Of a stretch of 9,907 nucleotides of DNA, positions 1 through 6,650 are shown piece by piece. Under the pieces are notes generated by a model. That model ran no database searches and was not told where the DNA came from. It saw nothing but the letters and a program-made list of their open reading frames with translations. Position 1 is the stretch's first letter; each line of letters opens with the position of its first letter. Source of the stretch: Ignavibacteria bacterium UBA4661 (GTDB lineage: Bacteria > Bacteroidota > Ignavibacteria > Kapaibacteriales > UBA4661); NCBI GenBank assembly GCA_002405405.1, contig DHLT01000090.1, forward strand, positions 1 to 9,907. Reading direction: 5' to 3'. The position numbers and the translations under genes are program-made.

Positions 1-64
1 TTGCTTGCGATGCAATAAACGGAACGCCAGCAATGACACCACCGCCTTCATTCGGATTCAGACC
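1..64 (-). pseudogene. Continuation of the SusD-like gene beyond the premature stop, running off the window
   Basis: Read in the same frame as the SusD-like gene, the bases after the TAA at 65-67 give GLNPNEGGGVIAGVPFIASQ with no further stop. The join ...YFYASY-stop-GLNPNEGGG... reads like unbroken SusD-family sequence, in which a helix is followed by a G-x-VPFI-type segment. One base change (TAC or a similar sense codon to TAA) would explain the break, and no frameshift is needed. It may be a recent nonsense mutation, a sequencing or assembly error, or a readthrough site. The rest of the gene lies outside the window. Confidence 0.6.
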
Positions 65-559
65 TTAGTACGATGCATAGAAGTAACGCACGATACCGCC
101 ATGCAAGTATCCATTAAAAAGTGCATTTGCTCTTGCAGCCGTACCCGCGGCATCACTAGTAAAAGTAATTTTACCAAGGGCACGCTCAACCAAATTGTCT
201 GCATGGAAGCGATAATTTCCTAATGTTCCCCATTGGTTATTAGAAGAATTATTATCCAATTGTGGCACACATGCATCAATATCAGCAAATGTCGGGAATG
301 TTGAATTTGGTACGCGTGTATCAAAATAGAACGCATCGGACTGCAACTCAGCCAATGTTACCATTTGCGATGCTGCAAGTGCCAGTTGACGATTGACACC
401 ATTAATGATAAAAGGTACTTGTGCCTGTGAGTTCAAGAGCGGATCATCGATCACATCAATCAATGGCTCAACATTTTGCACATAGTTTGCGCATGATACC
501 AGCCACATGCTTGCCACAAAAACAGCAAGCAAGGAAGTATATTTATGAAAACGTTTCAT
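65..559 (-). CDS. SusD/RagB-like outer-membrane lipoprotein, 5' part, cut by an in-frame stop
   Basis: Partner lipoprotein of the SusC-like porin upstream. SusD-family proteins sit on the cell surface as a lid that captures substrate for the TonB-dependent channel. From ATG 559 the product begins with a lipoprotein signal: basic MKRFHK, a hydrophobic stretch, then lipobox LVSC with Cys23. ATG 559 is preferred over upstream starts because the signal peptide begins there and an AGGA-type site (565-570) lies about 5 bases before it. The rest resembles the helical N-terminal part of SusD (QLALAASQMVTLAEL, a WGTLGNYRFHADN stretch, then GYLHGGIVRYFYASY). After 164 codons a TAA (65-67) ends the frame. 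SusD proteins usually run to several hundred residues, so this is a truncation. The same frame continues convincingly to position 1. The substrate cannot be read from the sequence. The SusD assignment rests on its place after susC, the lipobox and the general pattern. Confidence 0.72.
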   Translation of the reverse strand: MKRFHKYTSLLAVFVASMWLVSCANYVQNVEPLIDVIDDPLLNSQAQVPFIINGVNRQLALAASQMVTLAELQSDAFYFDTRVPNSTFPTFADIDACVPQLDNNSSNNQWGTLGNYRFHADNLVERALGKITFTSDAAGTAARANALFNGYLHGGIVRYFYASY

Positions 560-652
560 TGAAATTCCTAGTAAAAAGTTCAAAAGAAGAAGTTGAATTG
601 AGGAAGCGAGTTCTATGATAAGTTTTTCTTGTGCAAGAGACCTTTTGCAAAA

Positions 653-820
653 CCTCACCCTCGTTCGCTTTGCTCACATTCCCTCTTCTCAAAGGAGAGG
701 GATGTTTGAAAGACAGGGTGCAATTCACTGAAGCAATTACTTTGAGAATTTTCTTCCTCGTTCGCTTTGCTCACATTCCCTCTCCTCAAAGGAGAGGGAT
801 GTCTGAAAGACAGGGTGAGG
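653..820. repeat. Two direct copies of a 62-bp palindromic intergenic repeat, bounded by inverted ends
   Basis: Copies at 659-720 and 756-817 differ at only two of 62 positions. Each contains a hairpin, seen best in copy two as CCCTCTCC (778-785), loop TCAAA, GGAGAGGG (791-798). In copy one a single T replaces a C, and the stem survives through a G-U pair. A small GTCT/AGAC hairpin follows at 801-811. The outer ends of the pair, CCTCACCCT (653-661) and AGGGTGAGG (812-820), are exact inverted repeats. Copy one lacks the right outer end and copy two lacks the left one, as if two elements had merged or one had expanded. The element fills most of the gap between the SusC-like and SusD-like genes, where its RNA hairpins could affect the SusC:SusD expression ratio. 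No coding content is seen in 560-867. It resembles REP/MITE-type elements. Copy number elsewhere is unknown. Confidence 0.85.
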
Positions 821-867
821 TTCGCTATAAAAGTCTAATGAGCAACAAAAGAATTCATCGATACACC

Positions 868-3800
868 TTAGAAGCCCAAGCTCACCATGAAGTTGAAAGT
901 TTTTGCTTGCATCATGGTCAGGAAGTCTTGTGTGTTATCACGCACAGCGCTACCCGGGTTTGCATTCAACTCTACTTCCGGACCTTTGTAGGTTGTAAAG
1001 AGAGCAAGGTTATTGGCTGTCAGTGTCAAACCAAGATTTTTCAAGCTCAAGCCGGTCAAATCATTAAAGGTCTGAGTACCATTCCAACGCACGCTCACCT
1101 CGCGGATACGCAACCAATCAGCTTTTTGGGTATAGTTCTGTACATTGAGTGCCGCAAAGCGAGCATCTAAACGCATAAACTCTTCCGCTGCTGCTTGATA
1201 TTCAGGAGTATTTGGTGTCAATACACTTACACCAGGAACTCGACCCACAGCAATTTGTGCACCCGGACCGCGTTCGGTTGCCGCTGCACCATTTGTTGCA
1301 TTCACACCGGAACCGAAGATACCAAGCTGGGTAGCCAACACATTGAAGCGTGGGTTATTCCAGTATGCACCAACAGTAGCGAATTGCAGTGTACCGTTAA
1401 AGTTATTACCACCCAAACCATACTCAGCAAGAGCATAGATCGTAAAGTCGCGCAAGAAACGGAAATTCACCGAGAATGAACCTGTGTACAGTGGGCGAGC
1501 CGCACCAACAGCATAGCCGAGTGCCTGACCATTTTCTCCACGAATTAAACCGGTTGTATCTGCTCCCGGTAAAAATGCCGCAACACCAGGTTGGTCGGTA
1601 CGAGGACCATTAACATAGTCATAATAGCCATCAGCACGGAAGCGTGGAGCAACCGGACGGAAACCGATATACTGACCACGACGCTGACCCGGTATAATAA
1701 ACTGACGATTGAAACCATCGGTAAAGAATGCCGGACCACCTTGACTAAAGCCAAGATCAACTACTTTGTTATCGAAGAAATTGAAGACCGCATTGAGTTC
1801 CAATGAGTAATCAGCAGTTTGGATAGGTTTAGCATAAATCAACGATTCAAAACCCCACTGGTCAATACCACCGATATTCGATGGGCGAGCACCCAAGCCT
1901 GTTGACGGAGCACGTGGCAAGTTAATCAGCGAGTTACGAGCATTGCCAATGATATAGGTGAACTCTGCACCATACGCATTGTCTAATTCAATCTCAAAAC
2001 CGATTTCCAATTCTTTGATACGCTCGGGCTGAATAGCAGGATTACCCGCCAAATTGCGTGTTGCACCCGCACCATATGGTGATGCTGACGCTGACCAAAT
2101 CAACTCTTTACCATCGGTCAAACCAGGCAATGAGCCTGTTTCACCATACGCCGCACGAAGTTTCAAGAGATTGATCACTTCGGGAAGAACACCGAGTTTG
2201 TCAATACGTACTGCCGCACTACCTTGCGGGTAGAAGATATTTGGTGCAGAAAGACCAACCGATGAAGCAAAGTCATTACGAAGAGCACCCGACAAGAAGT
2301 AGGTTTGCTCATAATTCATTTCATGGCGAACAAACCAACCGGCGTTACGATTGTTGATAAAACCCTCGCCCACAACACGTGTTGTTGCATCACCGGAGCC
2401 GATCGGCTGGATGATCTCTGTTGGGAAACGATTTGCCGTCAATGTTGAGGTACGTGAAATATCATTCCACCCTTGGAAGCCGGCATAGGTTGTTGCACCA
2501 AGTTTACCATCCAAAAGTTTGTAATCGTATGCAATAAGACCCTCAAAATTCACACGCTGATCGCTGACATTGAAGATACCGCGCTCACCTTGGTTACCGC
2601 CAAGATTAAAGTTTGCCGGTACAAAGGTTGTATTGCGGATATTCCGAGCATCGATACCGGCAGAACCACGGAAACGCAGACCCGGTGCGAATGACCACTC
2701 CGGGGTGTAGTTCACTTCACCACCAAGAATAATGCGTTGCGAGCGCAAGCTATTTTCGAATGCCGCAATCGCCGCACTATCGGTAAAGCCATAGGTTGTA
2801 CGAGGTGCACGATTTTGAACAGTCAAACCCGCCCCACCAGCAGCACCAGCCGGTGTGCTATATGGCGAAAAGAGGCGTGTGTTACCTTGCCAGCCAAAGA
2901 TATTATTATCATTTTGTGGGCGTGAGGTAAAGTTATCGATATAGTTTGCACTTACCGATACATTGAACTTCTTCGAGGTTACGGCTTCGATATTCAAACG
3001 TATAGCACGACGATTCAGTTGATTTTGGATGACGAAACCGTCTTCATCACGTGTTTCAAAACCTGCGAAATAGTTGAAAACACCAGAACTACCTTGTACG
3101 CTTACATTATGCTGCTGTACAGCACCTTTGCGGAAGATTGCATTGGCTTGTTCCCATGATTCGTGCATTTCAGGTGTAAAGTCACGTTGGTTTTGATTGT
3201 ATCCGATCAAACCTTGATAGTTCACGGTTACTTCATCAACACCACGGCTACGACCACGTTTTGTTTTGATCAATACAACACCGTTTTGACCTTGAGGACC
3301 ATACAATGCAGCAGCAGCAGCACCTTTCAAGATTTCGATATTCTCGATGTCCGCAGGGTTCAAGTCAGCGAGAGCTGATGTTTGCTGACCGCCCGAGCCA
3401 AAGCCTGTTACATTACCCGATGCAACACGTACACCGTCGATGAAGACCGTCGGATCACCACCGAAAAGACCTGCACCCGCACGAACATTGAAGCGGATAC
3501 CGCCACCAACTTGACCGGATGCCGGTGTAATGGTAACACCTGCAACTTTACCGGAGATAAGCTGACCGGCATTGTTGTAGCCAACTTTTTCGGTCAAGCT
3601 CGAAGCATCGATACGCGCTACAGCAACTTCAGCTGTTGCCTTCGATGTCCGTGATGCAACACCCGTTACAACCACTTCCTCAAGACCGCGAACGTCCTCG
3701 ACCACTGCGATATCTGTTGCCGACATCTCGCTTGACACAGCAAGATTTTTTTCAAAACGTTTGTAGCCAACAGCCACAGCAACGATCTTGTACTGACCAT

Positions 3801-4020
3801 TCGGCACAGTTTGGATGATTTGATATGTACCACCTGCGCGGGATACCGTACCATATACAGCTTTGCCACTTTGGTCAAGCAATTGAATGCGAATACCGGG
3901 AATTGCTTCACCCGTTTTTTTATCAATGACTTTCCCGCGAATATTTTGCGCGAAAGCCGCCGCTACAGAAACACACAGCATGATTGCCAGTGCAACTGAA
4001 AGTCGTATAAATCGTGTCAT
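868..4020 (-). CDS. SusC/RagA-family TonB-dependent outer-membrane transporter
   Basis: A 1050-residue outer-membrane channel that imports a ligand using TonB/ExbB/ExbD energy. The start at 4020 is chosen for its AAGGAG site (4027-4032) six bases upstream and for the signal peptide that begins there (MTRFIRLSVALAIML, then AAAFAQ with cleavage near A-F-A/Q). Mature order: a carboxypeptidase-D regulatory-like beta-sandwich (about residues 25-100, starting NIRGKVIDKKTGEAIPG). Next comes a TonB-box-like segment (GLEEVVVTGVASR) and a plug domain (about 115-260) with GKVAGVTI, DPTVFIDGVRV and EILKGAAAAALYGPQGQNGV. A long beta-barrel follows and ends FNFMVSLGF, with the terminal aromatic used for outer-membrane assembly. 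There is no N-terminal STN domain, so signalling to an anti-sigma factor is not expected. A SusD-like gene follows on the same strand, the usual susC-susD order. Substrate is unknown, and no glycan-active enzyme is nearby. Confidence 0.95.
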   Translation of the reverse strand: MTRFIRLSVALAIMLCVSVAAAFAQNIRGKVIDKKTGEAIPGIRIQLLDQSGKAVYGTVSRAGGTYQIIQTVPNGQYKIVAVAVGYKRFEKNLAVSSEMSATDIAVVEDVRGLEEVVVTGVASRTSKATAEVAVARIDASSLTEKVGYNNAGQLISGKVAGVTITPASGQVGGGIRFNVRAGAGLFGGDPTVFIDGVRVASGNVTGFGSGGQQTSALADLNPADIENIEILKGAAAAALYGPQGQNGVVLIKTKRGRSRGVDEVTVNYQGLIGYNQNQRDFTPEMHESWEQANAIFRKGAVQQHNVSVQGSSGVFNYFAGFETRDEDGFVIQNQLNRRAIRLNIEAVTSKKFNVSVSANYIDNFTSRPQNDNNIFGWQGNTRLFSPYSTPAGAAGGAGLTVQNRAPRTTYGFTDSAAIAAFENSLRSQRIILGGEVNYTPEWSFAPGLRFRGSAGIDARNIRNTTFVPANFNLGGNQGERGIFNVSDQRVNFEGLIAYDYKLLDGKLGATTYAGFQGWNDISRTSTLTANRFPTEIIQPIGSGDATTRVVGEGFINNRNAGWFVRHEMNYEQTYFLSGALRNDFASSVGLSAPNIFYPQGSAAVRIDKLGVLPEVINLLKLRAAYGETGSLPGLTDGKELIWSASASPYGAGATRNLAGNPAIQPERIKELEIGFEIELDNAYGAEFTYIIGNARNSLINLPRAPSTGLGARPSNIGGIDQWGFESLIYAKPIQTADYSLELNAVFNFFDNKVVDLGFSQGGPAFFTDGFNRQFIIPGQRRGQYIGFRPVAPRFRADGYYDYVNGPRTDQPGVAAFLPGADTTGLIRGENGQALGYAVGAARPLYTGSFSVNFRFLRDFTIYALAEYGLGGNNFNGTLQFATVGAYWNNPRFNVLATQLGIFGSGVNATNGAAATERGPGAQIAVGRVPGVSVLTPNTPEYQAAAEEFMRLDARFAALNVQNYTQKADWLRIREVSVRWNGTQTFNDLTGLSLKNLGLTLTANNLALFTTYKGPEVELNANPGSAVRDNTQDFLTMMQAKTFNFMVSLGF

Positions 4021-4026
4021 AGGACA

Positions 4027-4032
4027 CTCCTT
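4027..4032 (-). promoter_or_regulatory. Strong ribosome binding site of the SusC-like gene
   Basis: AAGGAG on the minus strand, six bases before ATG 4020. It rules out the in-frame start further upstream at 4050. Confidence 0.75.
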
Positions 4033-4337
4033 ATGAAGTTGAAGAAACATGAATTGTGAACATTACACAATAAAACATTGAACCATACCCATGGAAGATG
4101 TTTTTCACTGAACATACATACGAGAATCGAAGAGGATACTTCTGATAGCTTTTATACCGCTTTTCCCCCTTCAACGATTGCACTATCTGCACACACTGTT
4201 TTGAGCAGAAAGAATCTTTCACGGCTATATGTTGTCAATCCGGCGGCATTCGTATTGCACGATACATACGCTACACGCAACGAACCCTTTTTTCTTAAAA
4301 AAACTACGCTACATTTTGTTTTTTGTTAAGAAGTGTT

Positions 4338-4366
4338 AAAATAGAAACTTTTCCACACAAAGTCAA
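4338..4366 (-). promoter_or_regulatory. Candidate sigma70-type promoter of the SusC-like gene
   Basis: On the minus strand TTGACT (4366-4361) and TATTTT (4343-4338) are separated by exactly 17 bases. This would give an untranslated leader of about 310 bases before ATG 4020. The leader is A/T-rich, with runs such as a T7 run near 4299-4305, and holds no gene I can support. A nearer promoter is possible, so this assignment is tentative. Confidence 0.4.
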
Positions 4367-4440
4367 GTACGATATTCTTGCTTGCTTTTACGCTAAAATC
4401 GCAACGTGAGAAGCAAGACACTTCAAGCGAAAAATCGTAC
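4367..4440. repeat. Nested inverted repeat in the divergent intergenic region
   Basis: Three arms nest in order: GTACGAT (4367-4373) with ATCGTAC (4434-4440), CTTG (4377-4380) with CAAG (4424-4427), and CTTGCTT (4381-4387) with AAGCAAG (4411-4417). Inside lies a possible ACG/CGT pair. The dyad starts right next to the proposed -35 box of the SusC-like gene and ends about 80 bases before the plus-strand gene at 4522. It could be an operator region, an RNA structure in the plus-strand leader, or chance. No T-run follows on either strand. The rest of 4021-4521 shows no gene I can support. Confidence 0.4.
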
Positions 4441-4521
4441 ATTGCATATAGGTAAAAGTCCTGACATATTCTCTGCTCTCTACCTGTATCATAATCTTAG
4501 TACATTTCATTCTCCATACGT

Positions 4522-4968
4522 ATGAGCTTTATGTTTTCTGCCGTCGATATCAATACCATTGCTCGCATTCTAGGCGCACCGGCAACCACTGTCGATGCAG
4601 ATACGACTTTTCGTTTGAGTAATGACAAGACACGGCAATCGTTATCATTAACTATTTCGAATGATGTAGCATTGGGAGCAGATCGCACAGGTACTTTAGT
4701 CGTTGCGCAAACCCAACATGGATATTTTGAATTACATGGTTGTGTCGGATATGTTCCATTTGAACCGGATGAAATTATTTTTATTGGAGCAGAAGACAGT
4801 GTTTCAGGGAAACGACTGACCGGTATGGTTTTAGGTAAAGAATGTACTTGCTCTATGTTTGTCAATGTCAGTCGAGAAAACTTAACTGCCGATTTTACGG
4901 AGCTTGACCCACGCATTCTCATGTCAGCAATGCAACTTTCCTTAACTGAAGAAGTGCTCAATCCTTGA
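4522..4968 (+). CDS. Hypothetical protein, first gene of the ybeY cluster
   Basis: A 148-residue soluble protein that I do not recognise. It has no signal peptide, membrane segment or obvious catalytic motif. Features include an N-terminal INTIARILGAP segment and a beta-rich middle with the distinctive HGYFELHGCVGYVPFEPDEI (about residues 70-90). A KECTCSMF cysteine pair follows near 113-120. The C-terminus is LDPRILMSAMQLSLTEE, probably helical. ATG 4522 and ATG 4531 are both possible starts, and neither has a Shine-Dalgarno site. Evidence that it is real: codon use like its neighbours, a stop only 21 bases before the ybeY start, and the same strand. A longer open frame covers much of the same DNA on the other strand, but it has no recognisable protein features and would also overlap ybeY. 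The cluster position suggests, but does not show, a link to RNA or ribosome metabolism. Confidence 0.7.
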   Translation: MSFMFSAVDINTIARILGAPATTVDADTTFRLSNDKTRQSLSLTISNDVALGADRTGTLVVAQTQHGYFELHGCVGYVPFEPDEIIFIGAEDSVSGKRLTGMVLGKECTCSMFVNVSRENLTADFTELDPRILMSAMQLSLTEEVLNP

Positions 4969-4989
4969 TCTGCAACCATACTACTGTCC

Positions 4990-5433
4990 ATGACGGATTT
5001 CGATATCACGATAACAAATAATTCCCCGTTTTCTCGATTGCCTGCGCGCAAAATGCGTCGAGCAGTCGAAGTAACCCTTGCAGGCGAACGTGTAGCACGC
5101 AAGCGCGTGAAAACTCTAAGCATGATTCTTGTTGATAATGCACAGCTACGTGCAATGAATAAGGAATTTTTGCGTCATGACTATGATACCGACATCATTA
5201 CATTCTCGCTGGATGATAATTATATCGACGGTGAATTATACATTAGTGTTGAAATGGCAGATGAAAATGCTGCATTCTATGGCGTATCTCGAACTAATGA
5301 ACTTATACGGTTAGCAATTCATGGAACACTGCATCTGTTGGGATATGATGATGCTACGCCTGATGAACGTGCTGCAATGGAAATGAAAGAAAACCTGTAT
5401 ATTCGTCGGACATACAATCGTCGGAGCGCGTAA
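4990..5433 (+). CDS. ybeY: YbeY, rRNA-maturation endoribonuclease
   Basis: A 147-residue metal-dependent endoribonuclease of the UPF0054 family. It acts in the cytoplasm in 16S rRNA 3'-end maturation and 70S ribosome quality control. Seen here: the family segment MNKEFLRHDYDTDIITFSL (about residues 56-74), then GELYISVEMA, then the metal-binding motif HGTLHLLGYDD (residues 111-121). His111 and His115 are kept. The usual third His is Asp121. From general knowledge of the family, Asp at this place is common in Bacteroidota homologues, so the enzyme is probably intact. The tail DATPDERAAMEMKEN matches the family's usual C-terminal helix. The length is normal. The start at 4990 lacks a Shine-Dalgarno site but gives the usual N-terminal beta strand (FDITITNN). 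The gene is probably cotranscribed with the genes on both sides. Confidence 0.95.
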   Translation: MTDFDITITNNSPFSRLPARKMRRAVEVTLAGERVARKRVKTLSMILVDNAQLRAMNKEFLRHDYDTDIITFSLDDNYIDGELYISVEMADENAAFYGVSRTNELIRLAIHGTLHLLGYDDATPDERAAMEMKENLYIRRTYNRRSA

Positions 5434-5499
5434 TCCTTGTTGGCATAGTTGATATATGTCTGCGTAACGGACATATCTGTCTTTTTTGTTGCTGCTGCT

Positions 5500-5994
5500 A
5501 TGAATAACTTTTTTGATCGGAATAAACCCAGCATGATGTTCGATAAAGTGCTGGAAATTCTCATCATCCTCATGCATGAACTGCGTCAGGGCAAAGATCG
5601 TATTGATCAAGGTACGCTTCAAGCTCTTGAAGTGCAGGGTTACACCAAAACAGAAATTTCAGCGGCATTCTCATGGCTAGTTGATCGCATGAATGCATTA
5701 CCCGATCAAGATACACTTACCACTGCCCCCACCGATCGTGCATTTCGTGTCTTGCATTTTGCGGAAATGAATGTCCTAACCCCTGAAGCACAAGGATATT
5801 TAATTCAACTTCGTGAAATGAATATTCTCACGCCACGTCTTGTTGAAATGGTTATCGAACGTTGTATGACGCAAGGTTCACCTGTTGATATCACTATGCT
5901 TCGTTCCGTTGTCAGCGGCATTTTGTTTCACAACCAAGCACTCGCGATGATGGGGCATCGATTTGTTATCGGTGGTGATGAAACCATTCACTGA
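5500..5994 (+). CDS. DUF494 / Smg-like protein
   Basis: A 164-residue, mainly helical protein matching the DUF494 (Smg) family, whose biochemical role is not known to me. The family signature is seen as FDKVLEILIILMHEL at the N-terminus, a middle LQALEVQGYTKTEISAAFSWL, then AQGYLIQLREMNILTPRLVEMVIERCM (about residues 103-129). The last matches the conserved block in E. coli Smg that precedes the ERV/ERC motif. ATG 5500 is used here. ATG 5533 or 5536 (MMFDKV or MFDKV) would align better with the E. coli start, and none has a convincing ribosome binding site. A further in-frame ATG at 5449 would add residues unlike the family and is not preferred. It is 66 bases after ybeY on the same strand and ends the cluster, facing the convergent lipoprotein gene. 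Confidence 0.85.
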   Translation: MNNFFDRNKPSMMFDKVLEILIILMHELRQGKDRIDQGTLQALEVQGYTKTEISAAFSWLVDRMNALPDQDTLTTAPTDRAFRVLHFAEMNVLTPEAQGYLIQLREMNILTPRLVEMVIERCMTQGSPVDITMLRSVVSGILFHNQALAMMGHRFVIGGDETIH

Positions 5995-6046
5995 CATCCT
6001 AGATTCTTAGGGTCTATCTGTTTCTTTCTGCTTTCGTGCAATCCTT

Positions 6047-6628
6047 TTACTTCAATACAATTGCGGCAAGATCATCATGCCATGATTGCTGCGGATGTTC
6101 TACAATACGTCCTATCTCAAGCCCATTACGATAGACAATAAGCGTTGGTACGAATGTGACGGCATACTGTTTGCACAGTTCCTTGGGTTCCTGCTTTGCT
6201 TCATTCACACCGACAAGCAAAATGTTACTCTCCGGAATACCAAGTTGCTCGAATAACGAGAAAATATGCGGCATTCCACGCTTGCTGTCACCACACCATG
6301 TTCCACCCACCACGACAAAGCTATATGACGCTGTTGAGATTCGCCCTTTTGTAATACCTAGGACAGGGGGCGGTACTTGTACATCACTGGCATAATTTGA
6401 CCATTGAGCAACTTTTTTCCACTCGCTCCATGACAGTTCTCCTTGCACAACGACACCCTGATGCGATACTGCCGGAGCAATTATATATGTTGCCGTTGAC
6501 TGTGTTGATACAGATTGCGTCGGCACCGTAGTTGCCGTTGTTCCCTGTTTCGACGTTTGTGCAGTGGCACATGACGTGATAACAAGGATTGGTATGACAT
6601 ACGAAAACAAAAGAAATATGCGAATCAT
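6047..6628 (-). CDS. Thioredoxin-like lipoprotein with a CxxS active site
   Basis: A 193-residue lipoprotein anchored in the cell envelope. The signal peptide begins at ATG 6628 (MIRIFLLFSYVIPILVITSC) with lipobox VITSC and Cys20. A longer reading to 6682 overlaps metX and buries the signal, so it is rejected. After a Thr/Ser/Gln-rich linker (about residues 24-47) comes a thioredoxin-fold domain with GGTWCGDSKRGMP (Cys112, Ser115) and the cis-proline segment FVPTL (Pro161). The normal second active-site Cys is Ser, so classical dithiol-disulfide exchange is not possible. Single-Cys WCGD-S/T proteins are common among Bacteroidota thioredoxin lipoproteins and may be monothiol reductases or binding proteins. 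Another Cys lies at residue 152 (KELCKQY). The start is 22 bases after the metX stop, so it is probably the third gene of the metY-metX transcript. A link to sulfur handling is inferred from position only. Confidence 0.85.
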   Translation of the reverse strand: MIRIFLLFSYVIPILVITSCATAQTSKQGTTATTVPTQSVSTQSTATYIIAPAVSHQGVVVQGELSWSEWKKVAQWSNYASDVQVPPPVLGITKGRISTASYSFVVVGGTWCGDSKRGMPHIFSLFEQLGIPESNILLVGVNEAKQEPKELCKQYAVTFVPTLIVYRNGLEIGRIVEHPQQSWHDDLAAIVLK

Positions 6629-6650
6629 ATAACAAAGAAAAGTGTGATTT

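Noticed and set aside
65..67. Stop-codon reassignment (TAA read as an amino acid)
   Set aside because: TAA is used as the normal terminator of the SusC-like gene, metX and metY in the same window, so a nonsense change or sequence error is more likely.
653..820. CRISPR array
   Set aside because: There are only two copies, they are 62 bp with internal palindromes and a 35-base gap, and no cas genes are near. It fits a REP/MITE-like element.
4497..5123. Long minus-strand open frame opposite the 148-aa gene and the start of ybeY
   Set aside because: It conflicts with ybeY, which is certain. Its product is Ser/Arg/Val-rich with no recognisable motif, and the plus-strand genes fit the codon pattern and spacing.
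5998..6030. CCTAGATTCTTAGG hairpin followed by T-rich sequence as a terminator for the plus-strand cluster
   Set aside because: The stem is only four or five base pairs and A/T-rich, and the T-run is broken. Too weak to call.
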